Assembly: GCF_000497575.1 (NCBI RefSeq) | Contig: NZ_APJI01000004.1 | Location: 248,001 to 312,000 of the forward strand | From: Afipia sp. OHSU_II-C1 | Lineage (GTDB): Bacteria; Pseudomonadota; Alphaproteobacteria; Rhizobiales; Xanthobacteraceae | DNA length: 64,000 nucleotides | Direction of reading: 5' to 3' | Shown here: piece after piece, positions 43,659 to 54,673 of the stretch | How positions within the stretch are numbered: position 1 is the first letter of the stretch | Layout of the letters: each line of letters opens with the position of its first letter | Translations under genes and position numbers: made by a program | Notes under the pieces: generated by a model | The model's input: the letters and a program-made list of their open reading frames with translations, nothing else | Database searches by the model: none | What the model was told of the DNA's origin: nothing

Positions 43659-44864
43659 ATGCCAACCCAAAAACGGACTGCCGCCATTATCGTTGCTGCC
43701 GGTCGCGGACTTCGCGCCGGGACCGGAGGCCCTAAGCAATACCGATCCATCGGCGGCAAAACCGTCCTTTCGAGGGCGATGGAGCCGTTTTGTACCCATC
43801 CGGGCGTGTTTGCCGTCCAGCCGGTCCGCAACCCGGACGATGCCGATATTTTCGACCAGGCGGTTAGCCACCTCAAATATCAGACGCCCGTGAATGGCGG
43901 CGCCACAAGGCAGGCGTCCGTGCGCGCGGGGCTCGAAGCGCTGGCCAGCGAAGCACCAGACATCGTGCTCATTCACGACGCTGCGCGCGCGTTCGTCACC
44001 GACAAGGTGATCTCGCGCGCCATCGATGCGGCGCTGATCACCGGCGCAGCAATTCCCGTCGTGCCGGTGACCGACACCATCAAGGTCGTCGATGCAACCG
44101 GCGCCATCCAGGCGACACCGGATCGTGCAAATCTTCGAATCGCGCAAACGCCGCAGGCGTTTCGCTTCGACACCATTCTCGAAGCCCATCGCCGCGCGGC
44201 GCGCGAGGGCCGCGACGATTTCACAGACGACGCGGCGATCGCGGAATGGGCGGGATTGACCGTCGCAACCTTTGAAGGCGATGCTGCCAACATGAAACTG
44301 ACCACACCGGAAGACTTTGCACGCGAGGAGGCGCGCCTCGGCGCCATGCTGGGCGACATCCGCACCGGCACCGGCTACGACGTGCATGCGCTGACCGACG
44401 GCGATCACCTGATGCTGTGCGGCGTGCGCGTGCCGTTCAATCGCGGTTTCCTTGCTCATTCCGATGGCGATGTCGGATTGCATGCGATTGTCGATGCCAT
44501 CCTCGGCGCATTGGCCGATGGCGACATCGGCTCACACTTCCCGCCGAGCGATCCGAAGTGGAAGGGCGCAGCGTCCGATCAATTCCTGAAACACGCGGTC
44601 GGTCTGGTGCATCAGCGCGGCGGCCGTATCGCAAACCTCGAAGTGACCATGATCTGCGAAGCGCCGAAGATCGGCCCGCTGCGCGAAGCGATGCGCGCGA
44701 AGATTGCCGAGATTACCGGACTGCCGCAGTCACGCGTGGCTGTAAAGGCGACAACCAGCGAACGTCTCGGCTTCACCGGACGTCAGGAGGGTATCGCGGC
44801 GACGGCAGCCGCAACTATCCGCCTGCCCTGGGACGAATCCCTGAGCGCCGGGCCATCCGCATGA
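43659..44864 (+). CDS. ispDF: Bifunctional IspD/IspF isoprenoid enzyme
   Basis: A 401-residue fusion of two non-mevalonate pathway enzymes. The IspD part (about 1-230) adds CMP to methylerythritol phosphate and has [19 protein letters not shown]. The IspF part (about 235-400) cyclises the product two steps later and has [10 protein letters not shown] and [18 protein letters not shown], with the metal-binding Asp and His. The fusion is standard in alphaproteobacteria. It is divergent from dusB across 248 bases and coupled to the next gene by ATGA. Confidence 0.96.
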   Translation: MPTQKRTAAIIVAAGRGLRAGTGGPKQYRSIGGKTVLSRAMEPFCTHPGVFAVQPVRNPDDADIFDQAVSHLKYQTPVNGGATRQASVRAGLEALASEAPDIVLIHDAARAFVTDKVISRAIDAALITGAAIPVVPVTDTIKVVDATGAIQATPDRANLRIAQTPQAFRFDTILEAHRRAAREGRDDFTDDAAIAEWAGLTVATFEGDAANMKLTTPEDFAREEARLGAMLGDIRTGTGYDVHALTDGDHLMLCGVRVPFNRGFLAHSDGDVGLHAIVDAILGALADGDIGSHFPPSDPKWKGAASDQFLKHAVGLVHQRGGRIANLEVTMICEAPKIGPLREAMRAKIAEITGLPQSRVAVKATTSERLGFTGRQEGIAATAAATIRLPWDESLSAGPSA

Positions 44865-45490
44865 GCGCCAGTGTCATCCGCGCCCTTTCCCGCTCGCTGC
44901 TGGATCTGTGCCGGATGCGCAAGCTGACCATTGCGACCGCCGAGTCCTGCACGGGTGGTCTCGTCGCTGCGGCACTCACCGAAATTCCCGGCTCTTCCGA
45001 TGTGGTCGATCGCGGTTTCATCACCTATTCCAACGAAGCCAAGCACGCGATGCTCGGCGTCGAGACCTCGACGCTGGAAACATTCGGCGCAGTCAGCAAG
45101 GAAACCGCAACCGCAATGGCGTTCGGCGCGCTGGAACACGCCGAAGTCGATCTGGCGGTTTCGATCACCGGCATCGCCGGACCGGGCGGCGCGACGCCGG
45201 GCAAGCCTGTTGGGCTCGTGCATCTGGCAGTCGCCGCGCGCGACGGCCGCATCGCTCACAAGGAATGCCGCTTCGGCGCGGTCGGCCGCAGCAACGTTCG
45301 TGAACAGTCGGTGGTGGAAGCGCTGAAGATGCTGACGGAGATGGCGCGCGGGCCGCAGCCGCCGCTCAAGAAGCGGCCACGCGCGGCGGCCCATAGACCG
45401 CATCCGCGCGTTTCTCGAACGCCGCGGCGAAGCGCTGGAAAGCGGCGTCGAACATCGCGCCCATCAGCACCGCGAGCATCCGACTCTTGA
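44861..45490 (+). CDS. CinA-family amidohydrolase with extended tail
   Basis: A 209-residue protein. Residues 1-165 form the CinA C-terminal (PncC) domain, which deamidates nicotinamide mononucleotide: [31 protein letters not shown] and the Lys/Ser/Tyr of [12 protein letters not shown]. The last 45 residues are extremely rich in Arg, Pro, Ser and Lys, and all of them are encoded opposite the 3' end of the coq10 gene (45366-45490). Family members usually stop at about 165 residues, so this tail is an extension made by read-through into antisense sequence. The start overlaps ispDF as ATGA. Confidence 0.85.
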   Translation: MSASVIRALSRSLLDLCRMRKLTIATAESCTGGLVAAALTEIPGSSDVVDRGFITYSNEAKHAMLGVETSTLETFGAVSKETATAMAFGALEHAEVDLAVSITGIAGPGGATPGKPVGLVHLAVAARDGRIAHKECRFGAVGRSNVREQSVVEALKMLTEMARGPQPPLKKRPRAAAHRPHPRVSRTPRRSAGKRRRTSRPSAPRASDS

Positions 45491-45836
45491 ACTCATAGGC
45501 GATGAAGAAGCCGACATCGCAGGCGTTTTCCGACTTCGCCTCGAAGGTCCAGCGGTTCTCAAGCTTGCTGAACGGACCCTGCAAGTATTCGACAAGGATT
45601 TTCAGGTTAGGCCTGTCCAGCGTGACGCGACTGGTGAAGGTCTCGCGCACGACCTGAAACGACACGGTCATGTCGGCAACGACGACTTCAGTTCCGTCCG
45701 GCTTTTGCGTGCGCTGGCGCACCTTCAGCGCCTGGCACATCGGCACGAACTCGGGATAGCGTTCGACATCGGCGACGAGGTCGAACATCTTCTCTGCGCT
45801 GTGACGCACGCGGCGCTTGTTGGAAAACTGCGGCAT
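45366..45836 (-). CDS. Coq10/RatA-type START-domain protein
   Basis: A 156-residue protein of the polyketide cyclase/START fold (RRVRHSAEKMFDLVADVERYPEFVPMC, then beta strands and the long C-terminal helix [25 protein letters not shown]). In mitochondria and alphaproteobacteria this family supports ubiquinone function (Coq10); the E. coli name RatA (ribosome toxin) is misleading here. It lies six bases after lipA in an operon. Its 3' end overlaps the opposite-strand CinA gene by 125 bases. Confidence 0.88.
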   Translation of the reverse strand: MPQFSNKRRVRHSAEKMFDLVADVERYPEFVPMCQALKVRQRTQKPDGTEVVVADMTVSFQVVRETFTSRVTLDRPNLKILVEYLQGPFSKLENRWTFEAKSENACDVGFFIAYEFKSRMLAVLMGAMFDAAFQRFAAAFEKRADAVYGPPRVAAS

Positions 45837-45842
45837 AGGGAG

Positions 45843-46802
45843 TTAGCGGTTGGCCGCGTCGCGCGCCGCCTGCAGCTTGGCGAAATCCTCACCGGCGTGA
45901 TGCGACGAGCGCGTCAGCGGGCTCGCCGACACCATCAGGAAGCCCTTGGTATAGGCGACCTTCTCGTAGCCGCCGAATTCGTCTGGCGTCACATAGCGCA
46001 TCACCGCATGATGCTTGAGGCTCGGCTGCAGGTACTGCCCGATGGTGAGGAAATCGACATCCGCCGAGCGCAAGTCGTCCATCACCTGCAGTACTTCATG
46101 ACGTTCCTCACCAAGACCAACCATGATGCCGGATTTGGTGAAGATGGTCGGGTCCATTTCCTTGACCCGTTGCAGCAGCCGGATGGAATGGAAATAACGC
46201 GCGCCGGGCCGCACCGTCAGATACCGCGACGGCACGGTTTCCAGGTTGTGGTTGAACACGTCGGGCTTGGCTGCGACCACCTGCTCCAGCGCCCCCTCTT
46301 TACGCAGAAAATCCGGGGTGAGGATTTCAATAGTCGTCGTCGGGCAACTGGCGCGAATGGCGCGGATGGTTTTCGCAAAATGATCCGCACCGCCGTCGGC
46401 GAGATCGTCGCGGTCTACTGAGGTGATGACCACATGATGCAGGCCGAGCTTCTGCACGGCGAGCGCGACATGCTCCGGCTCGGACGCGTCGAGCGCGTTG
46501 GGTAGGCCAGTCTTGACGTTGCAGAAGGCGCAGGCGCGGGTGCAGGTGTCACCCATGATCATGAAGGTGGCGTGCTTCTTGTCCCAGCACTCACCGATGT
46601 TCGGGCAGCCCGCTTCCTCGCAAACCGTGACGAGACCGTTTTCCTTGACGATGTTGCGGGTATTGGCATAGCCGCGCGAGTTCGGCGCACGCACGCGAAT
46701 CCAGTCGGGCTTCGCCGGCGACTTGGCGTCGGGCCGGTTGACCTTCTCCGGATGACGTGGGCGCACCTGATTTGGCGACACCGTATCGATCAAAGTGACC
46801 AT
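45843..46802 (-). CDS. lipA: Lipoyl synthase
   Basis: A 319-residue radical-SAM enzyme inserting two sulfurs into octanoylated E2 subunits. The auxiliary cluster uses [12 protein letters not shown], the radical-SAM cluster uses CTRACAFC, and the C-terminal [10 protein letters not shown] provides the serine ligand of the auxiliary cluster. Length is normal. Upstream are 140 bases shared with the divergent glycosylase gene; coq10 follows. Confidence 0.96.
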   Translation of the reverse strand: MVTLIDTVSPNQVRPRHPEKVNRPDAKSPAKPDWIRVRAPNSRGYANTRNIVKENGLVTVCEEAGCPNIGECWDKKHATFMIMGDTCTRACAFCNVKTGLPNALDASEPEHVALAVQKLGLHHVVITSVDRDDLADGGADHFAKTIRAIRASCPTTTIEILTPDFLRKEGALEQVVAAKPDVFNHNLETVPSRYLTVRPGARYFHSIRLLQRVKEMDPTIFTKSGIMVGLGEERHEVLQVMDDLRSADVDFLTIGQYLQPSLKHHAVMRYVTPDEFGGYEKVAYTKGFLMVSASPLTRSSHHAGEDFAKLQAARDAANR

Positions 46803-46941
46803 GAAAAGTCCGCGATTTCCCTAGACTTACCTAAGCCCGCCAATGTCTTGGCGCAAGCCGTCCGCATCGTGCTACCTTGGAATGACTATCACGTTTCCAA
46901 CCGGTCCTGCATGGCCCTGCACGCCTATCCCCTGCCCATAA

Positions 46942-47538
46942 ATGGCTGAACTCCAGTCCCAAGCCCCTGCCGGACGGCTGCTGACGCGCAAGTTCTTTGC
47001 GCGCAGCGTCCATGATGTGGCGCCTGACCTGATCGGCGCGACGCTGCTGGTGGATGGCGTCGGTGGCATCATCGTCGAGGTCGAGGCCTATCATCACACC
47101 GAGCCGGCAGCGCATTCGTTCAACGGACCAACCCCGCGCAACATGGTGATGTTCGGCCCTCCGGGATTTCTCTACGTCTATCGCTCCTACGGCATTCACT
47201 GGTGCATGAACTTCGTTTGCGAGAAGGAAGGCTCCGCCAGTGCTGTGCTGATCCGTGCGATCGAGCCGACCCACGGCATCCCGGCGATGCGACGCCGCCG
47301 CGGATTGCACGACGAACGAACACTGTGTTCGGGGCCGGGCAAGCTTTGCGAGGCGATGGCTGTGACCGGCAAGCACAACGGCCTCGCCCTCGATACGCCG
47401 CCGATTGCGATTTACGCACGCACGCGCAAACCGCAGATCGTCAGCGGCCTTCGCATCGGCATCACCAAGGCGGTGGAGCTGCCGTGGCGCTACGGACTGA
47501 AGGGCTCGAAATTCATGAGCAAGCCGTTTCCGGCATAA
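46942..47538 (+). CDS. mpg: 3-methyladenine DNA glycosylase (AAG/MPG type)
   Basis: A 198-residue base-excision repair enzyme of the mammalian AAG family, flipping out alkylated or deaminated purines. Signature parts are [35 protein letters not shown], with the catalytic Glu (VEVEAYH), and [19 protein letters not shown], with the intercalating Tyr. The ATG at 46942 starts MAELQSQ. It is divergent from lipA. Confidence 0.92.
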   Translation: MAELQSQAPAGRLLTRKFFARSVHDVAPDLIGATLLVDGVGGIIVEVEAYHHTEPAAHSFNGPTPRNMVMFGPPGFLYVYRSYGIHWCMNFVCEKEGSASAVLIRAIEPTHGIPAMRRRRGLHDERTLCSGPGKLCEAMAVTGKHNGLALDTPPIAIYARTRKPQIVSGLRIGITKAVELPWRYGLKGSKFMSKPFPA

Positions 47539-47768
47539 GGCGAAACAGTGACGAACTTCGCTGCAAAAGGAGGAATAGTGACGTAGCGGCGGCGCTTCGA
47601 GATTTTGGCTGTTTGCCTCGCGGCAACATGGCGATCGACAGCTCGTGCACGTGTCATGCGTCGCCTGCATAACCAGAAAAGCGTGACAGCTTCACCAAAG
47701 AGCATCCATCAAAACGCAGGCAGCCGAGCCATGCGCTCCTGGCTGGACTCAAATTCACCAGCAGCCGT

Positions 47769-48938
47769 TCAGGCCCGGCGTGTCGAGAAGTCGGTTCTCA
47801 GCGTGAAGAAAATGAGCGGCAACATCCACACCGCGATCGGGACAAACGCAAACGCAGCATTCCCGGTGATATCCCACACGACGCCGCCGAGAACCGAGAT
47901 CGTCATCGCAAGGCCATAGCCCATCGTGAAGATCCCCGCCGACATTCGCGGCACATCGTCCGGCGCAACCAGCAGTGCGGGCAATGCGAGCACGAGAGTC
48001 AGTGTGATGGCGCAGGCAAAGCCGACCATCGCCGCCGATCCGATTACGCTCCACGCTTGACCGGACACCAGAATGCCGAAGATGCCGGCAATCCCGATTG
48101 CAGCGGCAGAGAGCAACGGCCACTTTTTCCGTTCCCAGCGGCTTGCCATCACCAGCAGAATGAATGATGCGGGCAACTGGCCGACGTTAAGCGCGGTAAG
48201 CGCCGGGCCGATCAGTTCGGTGCGGTCCGTGTGCAGAAGGTATCCGGGAAGGAAGGCGTTGGTGCAGAAGTAAAGCTGGTTCGGCCCGCTCATGATGAGG
48301 CCCAGCTTCCAGAGCAACGGATCGCGCCAGTCAGGCATCCACAGACGATGACGAGCGACCGGGGCATCCTTGCCGCCGGGCTGAAACAGAAAGATGATGA
48401 GCGCAATCGCCACAAGCGGGATCGACCAGAGCACCAGGCTCGCGCGCCAGCTTCCTGCCAGCAGCGGCACGATAAAAGCCGCGAGCATCACCGGGAAGAT
48501 TTCTCCGCACAGAAGGCCGTTGGTGTAGACCGCCGTGGCAAAGCCGATGCGGTCCGGCACCCACTGGCGCACCGTGGGCGGCAGCGAGGGCTGCATCACC
48601 GCGATCCCCGCCGCCATGATCACGGTGGTGATGTAGAGCAGCCAGGAGTCGGCCGCGAAGCCGCGCAGCGCCGAACCCGCAGCCGCAACCAGAAGCCCGA
48701 TGATGAGCGCGGGCACGGCACCCACGCGCGCGATCAGCAGCGAGCCGGGTACGGCGACCAGCGCGAACAGGAAAACCGGAATCGCATTCAGGATTCCGAC
48801 CTCGGTGCCGGACAGCTTCAGATCCAGAATGATGAGCGCCAGCACCGGCGGTACGGCAAGCAGCGTCAGCCGCAGGCCGTTTCCCGCGAGCCAGAGAAGC
48901 AGGAGCGCGTTGAACGAGGATGACCGCTGCAGGGTCAT
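47769..48938 (-). CDS. MFS transporter
   Basis: A 389-residue membrane protein with about 12 predicted helices, split by a cytoplasmic loop around residues 195-210 ([13 protein letters not shown]). It resembles the CynX/NimT branch of the major facilitator family, which moves cyanate, nitroimidazoles and related small compounds. No substrate residues are diagnostic. The start overlaps the valS stop by four bases (ATGA), so it is translated with valS, an unusual partner. Confidence 0.82.
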   Translation of the reverse strand: MTLQRSSSFNALLLLWLAGNGLRLTLLAVPPVLALIILDLKLSGTEVGILNAIPVFLFALVAVPGSLLIARVGAVPALIIGLLVAAAGSALRGFAADSWLLYITTVIMAAGIAVMQPSLPPTVRQWVPDRIGFATAVYTNGLLCGEIFPVMLAAFIVPLLAGSWRASLVLWSIPLVAIALIIFLFQPGGKDAPVARHRLWMPDWRDPLLWKLGLIMSGPNQLYFCTNAFLPGYLLHTDRTELIGPALTALNVGQLPASFILLVMASRWERKKWPLLSAAAIGIAGIFGILVSGQAWSVIGSAAMVGFACAITLTLVLALPALLVAPDDVPRMSAGIFTMGYGLAMTISVLGGVVWDITGNAAFAFVPIAVWMLPLIFFTLRTDFSTRRA

Positions 48939-51796
48939 TCCGCGCCCTTGAGACGCTCCAAAGCTTCGAGGATTTTCGCCTTGCGGCTTTCGGCTTCCTC
49001 GCGCTTTTCGCGCTGTTCTTCGATGACTTCTTCCGGTGCGTTGGCGACGAACTTCTCGTTGCCGAGCTTGGCGTCGACACGCTTGATGTCGGCATCGGCC
49101 TTGGCCAGTTCCTTGTCGAGGCGCACCTTCTCGGCCGCAAGATCGATCACGCCCTTGAGCGGAATCGCAGCCACCTCGCCGCGCACCAGCAACTGCACGG
49201 AACCGTCCGGCACGCGATCGGCAAACGAAATCTCGCCGAGACGCGCAAGGCGCTTCATCACATCGCTCCAGCGCTCCGCACGTGACTTGATGTCGGCGGA
49301 CGAACCGACCAGCACCAGCGGAAACAGCGTCGCGGGCGGAATGTTCATTTCCGCGCGCATCGAGCGGATTGCCGAGATGAGCTCGATCAGCCAGCCGATT
49401 TCGGATTCAGCCGCAGGATCGCTGAACGGCTCAAGCTCCGGCGCTGGCAGGACGACGATGGGCATCGCCAGCGGATCGGCGGAGATTGCCGGTTCAATGA
49501 TCGGCGCGGCCGGGGCTCTCAGCGGCCACTCGGCGAGGGCAAGGAGTCCGTCACGCTTGGCTGTGACGCCCCAAAGCTCCTCGGTGAGGAACGGCATGAA
49601 CGGATGCAGCAGCTTGAGGATCTCGTCGCGCGCCCAGGCGATGCTGGCCTGCGTCTCCACCTTGGCCGGTGAGTCCGGACCCATCAGCACAGGCTTGGCG
49701 AGTTCCAGGTACCAGTCGCAATAGATGTTCCAGACGAAGCGGTACATGATGCCCGCCGCGTCGTTGAAGCGATAGGCCTGAATGGCTTCGGTGACGTCGT
49801 GCGTGGCGCGCGCGGTCTCGTGCGCGATCCAGCGGTTGAGCGTCTCCTTCGCCTTCGCCGGATCGAAACCGTCGGCCAGCGCGCAGCCGTTCATTTCGGC
49901 GAAGCGCGAGGCGTTCCACAGCTTGGTCGCGAAGTTGCGGTAACCTTCGACACGCTGGGTCGAGAGCTTGATGTCGCGGCCCTGCGCCGCCATCGCCGCC
50001 AGTGTGAAGCGCAGCGCGTCGGCGCCGTAATCGTCGATCAGATGCAGCGGATCAATGACGTTGCCCTTCGACTTCGACATCTTGGCGCCCTTCTCGTCGC
50101 GGACGAGCGCGTGGATGTAGACGGTCGGGAACGGCACGTCCTTCATGAAGTGCAGGCCCATCATCATCATCCGGGCGACCCAGAAGAAGATGATGTCGAA
50201 GCCCGTCACGAGAACATTCGTCGGATAGTAACGCTTCACGTCGACATCGGTGTCGGGCCAGCCGAGCGTCGAGAACGGCCACAGCGCCGACGAGAACCAG
50301 GTGTCGAGCACGTCTTCGTCGCGGGTGATGAAGCCTTCGCGCTTCGCCGGATCGAGCGCCATGTCATGGCCCTGCTCCGCCGTGATGACTTCCTGCTCCA
50401 CGTAATAGCCGAGCGCCTTGCCGACCGCTTCATCCTCGGTCTCGGCGACGAACACCTTGCCGTCCGGTCCGTACCACGCGGGAATCTGATGACCCCACCA
50501 GAGCTGGCGCGAGATGCACCACGGCTGGATGTTCTCCATCCACTCGAAGTAAGTCTTCTCCCAGTTCTTCGGCACGAACGCGGTCTCGCCGCTGCGCACC
50601 GCTGCAATCGCAGGCGCGGCCAGCGTCTTGGCGTCGACATACCACTGGTCGGTCAGATACGGCTCGATGACCACGCCGGAGCGGTCGCCGTGCGGCACCA
50701 TGTGGGTGTTGGGTTCGATCTTCTCAAGGAAGCCCGCCTCTTCCAGCTTCGCGACGATCAGCTTGCGCGCGGCGAAGCGATCCTTGCCGTGCAGCTCTTC
50801 GGCGAAGATCAATGCGGCTTCAGGCAAGCCGCGCAGATAGTCCTCGTTGGCGGACAGCGACATACGCGCTTCCTGATCGAGCACGCTGATCGACGGAAGA
50901 TTGTGACGGCGGCCGACCTCGAAGTCGTTGAAGTCGTGGGCCGGGGTGATCTTCACCGCGCCCGAACCCTTCTCCGGGTCGGAGTAATCGTCGGCGACGA
51001 TCGGAATCAGCCGTCCCACCAGCGGCAGCACGACCTTCTTGCCGACAACGCTCCTATAGCGGTCGTCCTCGGGATTCACGGCGACAGCCGTGTCGCCCAG
51101 CATGGTTTCGGGCCGCGTGGTCGCGACCACGATGAAGGTGGACGGGTCCTCGGGATTGAACTCCTTGCCTTCGAGCGGATAGCGCAGATGCCAGAGGCTG
51201 CCCTTGACCTCGATCTGCTGCACTTCGAGATCGGAAATCGCGGTCAGCAGCTTCGGGTCCCAGTTGACCAGCCGCTTGTCCTTGTAGATCAGGCCCTGCG
51301 CGTAGAGTTCGACGAACACCTTCGCGACCGCGCGGGACAGTCCTTCGTCCATCGTGAAGCGTTCGCGCGACCAGTCGCACGACGCGCCGAGGCGCTTGAG
51401 CTGATTGACGATGGTGCCGCCGGACTCGGCCTTCCACTGCCAGACGCGCTCAAGAAACTTCGCGCGCCCCATGTCGCGGCGGCCCGGCTCCTGCCGCTCC
51501 ATCAACTGCCGCTCGACAACCATCTGCGTGGCGATACCCGCGTGGTCCGTTCCCGGCTGCCACAACACGTCGCGGCCGCGCATGCGCTCGAACCGGCACA
51601 GGATGTCCTGCAGCGTGTTGTTGAGCGCGTGACCCATATGCAGCGAGCCGGTGACGTTCGGCGGCGGAATGACGATCGTGAACGGCTCGGCGTCCTTGCG
51701 CTCCGGCCGTCCGGCCTTGAACGCGCCAGCGTCTTCCCACGCACGGGCGATACGGTCTTCAATCTCGGCGGGCTGGTAGTTTTTCTCGATCATCAC
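48935..51796 (-). CDS. valS: Valyl-tRNA synthetase
   Basis: A 953-residue class I synthetase. HIGH is present as HMGH in [16 protein letters not shown], and the KMSKS motif lies in [15 protein letters not shown]. The editing domain is between about 200 and 400, the anticodon-binding domain follows the class I core, and the C-terminal coiled coil ([18 protein letters not shown] onward) binds the tRNA. Start 51796 or 51793. The MFS gene follows with a 4-base overlap. Confidence 0.97.
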   Translation of the reverse strand: MMIEKNYQPAEIEDRIARAWEDAGAFKAGRPERKDAEPFTIVIPPPNVTGSLHMGHALNNTLQDILCRFERMRGRDVLWQPGTDHAGIATQMVVERQLMERQEPGRRDMGRAKFLERVWQWKAESGGTIVNQLKRLGASCDWSRERFTMDEGLSRAVAKVFVELYAQGLIYKDKRLVNWDPKLLTAISDLEVQQIEVKGSLWHLRYPLEGKEFNPEDPSTFIVVATTRPETMLGDTAVAVNPEDDRYRSVVGKKVVLPLVGRLIPIVADDYSDPEKGSGAVKITPAHDFNDFEVGRRHNLPSISVLDQEARMSLSANEDYLRGLPEAALIFAEELHGKDRFAARKLIVAKLEEAGFLEKIEPNTHMVPHGDRSGVVIEPYLTDQWYVDAKTLAAPAIAAVRSGETAFVPKNWEKTYFEWMENIQPWCISRQLWWGHQIPAWYGPDGKVFVAETEDEAVGKALGYYVEQEVITAEQGHDMALDPAKREGFITRDEDVLDTWFSSALWPFSTLGWPDTDVDVKRYYPTNVLVTGFDIIFFWVARMMMMGLHFMKDVPFPTVYIHALVRDEKGAKMSKSKGNVIDPLHLIDDYGADALRFTLAAMAAQGRDIKLSTQRVEGYRNFATKLWNASRFAEMNGCALADGFDPAKAKETLNRWIAHETARATHDVTEAIQAYRFNDAAGIMYRFVWNIYCDWYLELAKPVLMGPDSPAKVETQASIAWARDEILKLLHPFMPFLTEELWGVTAKRDGLLALAEWPLRAPAAPIIEPAISADPLAMPIVVLPAPELEPFSDPAAESEIGWLIELISAIRSMRAEMNIPPATLFPLVLVGSSADIKSRAERWSDVMKRLARLGEISFADRVPDGSVQLLVRGEVAAIPLKGVIDLAAEKVRLDKELAKADADIKRVDAKLGNEKFVANAPEEVIEEQREKREEAESRKAKILEALERLKGAE

Positions 51797-51835
51797 ACTG
51801 CAATCAAAAGGAGTGGATCAGGGCTGGAACATTGC

Positions 51836-51927
51836 CGTCATTGCGAGCGAAGCGAAGCAATCCAGACAGGATTGCGCTGGGCAAAGGAAGCTGGATTGCT
51901 TCGTCGCTGGCGCTCCTCGCAATGACG
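51836..51927. repeat. Intergenic palindromic repeat
   Basis: A 92-base imperfect palindrome. The left arm begins CGTCATTGCGAGCGAAGCG and runs through GAAGCAATCCAG; the right arm begins CTGGATTGCTTCGTCGCTG and ends CTCCTCGCAATGACG. The loop is about 25 bases. I associate this CGTCATTGCGAG family with dispersed repeats in Bradyrhizobium and Rhodopseudomonas intergenic DNA. It lies before valS and would fold as RNA in either direction. Only one copy is seen in this window. Confidence 0.8.
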
Positions 51928-52028
51928 AAATCGCGGTCCAATCCGACTTCATCGCGCCCTAGAAAGCCCCCGGCGCGGCTCAAGTCAACCACTCGGAATA
52001 TGGAGGATTTAGGCCTAAATCGCCGAAA

Positions 52029-52817
52029 TCACCGGCCGCGGGAGACCCGTTCGATCTCGGCCTTGACGATCCGCTCCACCAGGTTCGGCAGGTTGTCGTC
52101 GAGCCAGGATTTCAGCATCGGACGGAGCATCTCCTTGACGAGATCCTCAAGGGTCCGGGCGTTGTTGCTGAGCACCGTATTCGCCAGCGTGTTGAACGCG
52201 GATTCCACCGCCGAGACCGTCGAACCCGACAGGATCTGCTGCGTCGGCATCTCACGCTGCTTCGGCATCTCGCGCTGTGGCGGCGCCCGTTCGGTGAACG
52301 TGGGCGCTTCCATCGCCGGAGCGCGTTGAGGTGAAGCTTGAACCATTGGCGACTCGGTGAACTCCAGATCGTCCTCGGGTTCGATCTTGTTGAATGTCGG
52401 CGGCGGCTCGGGCACCGCCATCTGCTCGGTCAATTCGAATACGTCGGCGTCTTCCTCCGGCTCCGCAGCTTTCGCCGGGGACGCAGGCGCATCGAAGCTC
52501 GCCATCATCGCGTCGATTTCGGCCTGGCTGTTCTTTGCCGCGGGTGCCGGTGCGGGCGCAGGAGCAGGCACCGGTCTGGCGGGAGCGAGCTTGGACGGCG
52601 GAATGCCGGTCATCACGGGCCGCGCAGGCGCAGGCCGCGACATCTCCGCTTTGGGAACTTCGGTTTTCGGCGGCGCTGCCGGGGCAGGAGCAGACGCGGC
52701 TGGCGCTGCCGCAGCAGCTCCCGCCGCAGGCTTGGCCTCGTCATCGGAGATGATGCGCCTGATCGACGCGAGAATCTCCTCCATCGAGGGCTCCTGCGCC
52801 TTTGCCGGTTGCGTCAT
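52029..52817 (-). CDS. popZ: Polar organising protein PopZ (DUF2497)
   Basis: A 262-residue pole-organising protein forming condensates that anchor ParB-parS and other factors. The N-terminal helix is EPSMEEILASIRRIISDDE. A long Pro/Ala-rich and then acidic disordered linker spans about 30-180. The conserved C-terminal helices contain LEDLVKEMLRPMLKSWLDDN and LPNLVERIVKAEIERVSR. ATG 52817 gives MTQPAKAQEP; a frame extends to 52874. The valS-popZ-tolC-pcm order is typical of the group. Confidence 0.9.
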   Translation of the reverse strand: MTQPAKAQEPSMEEILASIRRIISDDEAKPAAGAAAAAPAASAPAPAAPPKTEVPKAEMSRPAPARPVMTGIPPSKLAPARPVPAPAPAPAPAAKNSQAEIDAMMASFDAPASPAKAAEPEEDADVFELTEQMAVPEPPPTFNKIEPEDDLEFTESPMVQASPQRAPAMEAPTFTERAPPQREMPKQREMPTQQILSGSTVSAVESAFNTLANTVLSNNARTLEDLVKEMLRPMLKSWLDDNLPNLVERIVKAEIERVSRGR

Positions 52818-53067
52818 CTTGGACTCCACCCCATCGGCTGCAAGGTCAAATCGAGGGACCTGCCATAGCCGCACACCACCGTCACGAATCGTTTCGCGAT
52901 CCTTCAGAACGGTATGTCATGGCAACAATTGATTGCAAGCAACGGGCGAAAAACTCGGCCGGTTGATCACAGCGCTAATGAGAGAAGGTTAACCGGCGAT
53001 CCGGCGAACTGATTTCGACATTCGCGCCGGGCCCGGATGTGGGGCACGGCGCGAATACCAATTCAAG
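52818..53067. promoter_or_regulatory. Gap between popZ and tolC
   Basis: 250 bases that must hold the popZ promoter, since popZ is transcribed away from it on the minus strand. No clear terminator for the tolC transcript is visible. I saw no conserved site. Confidence 0.3.
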
Positions 53068-54480
53068 TTAGCGGCCGTCGGGCGTGCGTACGCCGAACCA
53101 GCTGTCGCGAACCTGGTGATAGTGGACGCTCGGATCGTAGACGTTGGTGGCGAGCTTCAAGACGCTCGGCGACAGACGTCCGATCGAGTTCAGCACACTG
53201 TAAGACGCAACGACGCGGTCATGCTGCGCCGTCACGAGCGCGACGCGCGCGTTGACCAGCGCCTGCTGTGCGTTGAGGACGTCGAGCGTGGTGCGCTGCC
53301 CGACCCTCGCCTCTTCGCGGACGCCGTTCAGCGCGATTTCAGACGCCGTGACCTGCGACTGAGCCGACTGCACCTGCGCCTTGCCGGCGACGAGCTGGCC
53401 CCATGCCTGCGCGACGGTGGCGCGGGTCTGGTCGCGAACCTGTTCGAGGTTCAGACGCTGCTGGGCGAGCGTTTCCTTCGACTGGCGGATCAGCGAGTAT
53501 TCCGCGCCACCCTGATAGACGGGCACGGTCAACTGCGCGACGGCGGATGCGCCGAACGCCTTGTAGGTCGCCATCGTGCTTTCATAGGACTGCTGCACGC
53601 TGCCCTGAAGGGTCACGGTCGGGAACAGCGCGCCTTCGCTGACCTTCACCTGAAGGAAGCTGACGTCGATGCCGTACATCGCGGCGGTGACGTTCGGATT
53701 CTCGAGAAGGCTGAGATCGACCGCACCCGCCAGCGTAGGCGGCAGAAAACGATCGACAGGCGATCCGGCTGCAAGGTTTGAAGGCTCGTTGCCGATGATG
53801 CGGCGGAAGTTCGCGCGCGTCGTCGTCAGGTTGGATTCTGCGGTCAGCAACTGGGTGCGGCCCGCAGCGAGCTGCGCTTCGGACTGAGCGACGTCGGTGC
53901 GCGTCACTTCGCCGACATTGAAACGGTCGCGAGTCTGTTTGAGAGTCTGCTCGAGCACGCGGACGTTGCTCTTCTGCACTTCGACGATGGCCGAGTCGCG
54001 CAGGTAGTCCATGTAGACCGTCGCAGCCGAGAACAGCACGGTCTGTTCGAGCACGCGCAGGCCTTCACGCGCCGCCGACACCTGACTTTCGGCCGCACGG
54101 GTGCGATTGCCGGTCTGGCCGCCGTTGTACAGCGTCTGGCTGATGGTCGCGCCGACCGAGCGCGGCGCATTGACGCCGCGAAGTCCGATTTCGCTGAGCC
54201 GGCCGCTGACCTGGGTGTTGGTCTGCGTTTCGGTGTACTGGGTACCGGCGCTGGCGGTTACGGCAACGCGCGGACGATATCCGGAAAGCGCCTGTGGGAC
54301 GCTTTCGTCGGTGGCGCGCACCGAGGCGCGCTGCGCATTCAATTGCGGGTTGTTCTGGTAGGCACGAACCAGTGCGGCCTCGATTGTGTCAGCCATAACC
54401 GGGACAGTCATGACCGGGCACAACAGGAGGGTCGCCAGAGCGACACCCGCACTGAGTTTCTTCCGATATCTAGCTTGCAT
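53068..54480 (-). CDS. tolC: TolC-family outer membrane exporter
   Basis: A 470-residue outer-membrane channel with a signal peptide (about 1-31, ending VMADT). It has two repeats of the TolC fold: IEAALVRAYQNNPQLNAQRASV early on and LTVPVYQGGAEYSLIRQSKETLAQQRL later. The long Ala/Gln/Glu-rich coiled helices and TDVAQSEAQLAAGRTQLLTAE segments match. It serves type I secretion or RND efflux with separate pump partners. ATG 54480 is chosen for its signal peptide; a frame opens at 54783. Confidence 0.93.
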   Translation of the reverse strand: MQARYRKKLSAGVALATLLLCPVMTVPVMADTIEAALVRAYQNNPQLNAQRASVRATDESVPQALSGYRPRVAVTASAGTQYTETQTNTQVSGRLSEIGLRGVNAPRSVGATISQTLYNGGQTGNRTRAAESQVSAAREGLRVLEQTVLFSAATVYMDYLRDSAIVEVQKSNVRVLEQTLKQTRDRFNVGEVTRTDVAQSEAQLAAGRTQLLTAESNLTTTRANFRRIIGNEPSNLAAGSPVDRFLPPTLAGAVDLSLLENPNVTAAMYGIDVSFLQVKVSEGALFPTVTLQGSVQQSYESTMATYKAFGASAVAQLTVPVYQGGAEYSLIRQSKETLAQQRLNLEQVRDQTRATVAQAWGQLVAGKAQVQSAQSQVTASEIALNGVREEARVGQRTTLDVLNAQQALVNARVALVTAQHDRVVASYSVLNSIGRLSPSVLKLATNVYDPSVHYHQVRDSWFGVRTPDGR

Positions 54481-54673
54481 TACGTCTATCCCCAAACCGG
54501 CTCTACACTCGCCATCAGGGCGCGCGAAAACCGGGTCTCTGAGTCGCCTGTGCCCGTTCCGCGTAAGTCTATGCATCGCCAAGCCGGGGTGAAACCCTTT
54601 CGGCCCGGCCGCCGCCGAAACAGTTCGGCTGGGACATTGTAGCCACACTTGCGGATTTTGAAGGAACGTAGTC

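Noticed and set aside
45366-45836. RatA ribosome toxin of a toxin-antitoxin pair
   Set aside because: The START-domain protein sits behind lipA in the usual alphaproteobacterial coq10 position and no RnfH/RatB antitoxin partner is present.
49799-51925. 708-residue open frame antisense to valS
   Set aside because: It is the mirror of a high-G+C synthetase gene; composition is Arg/His/Asp-rich without any domain.
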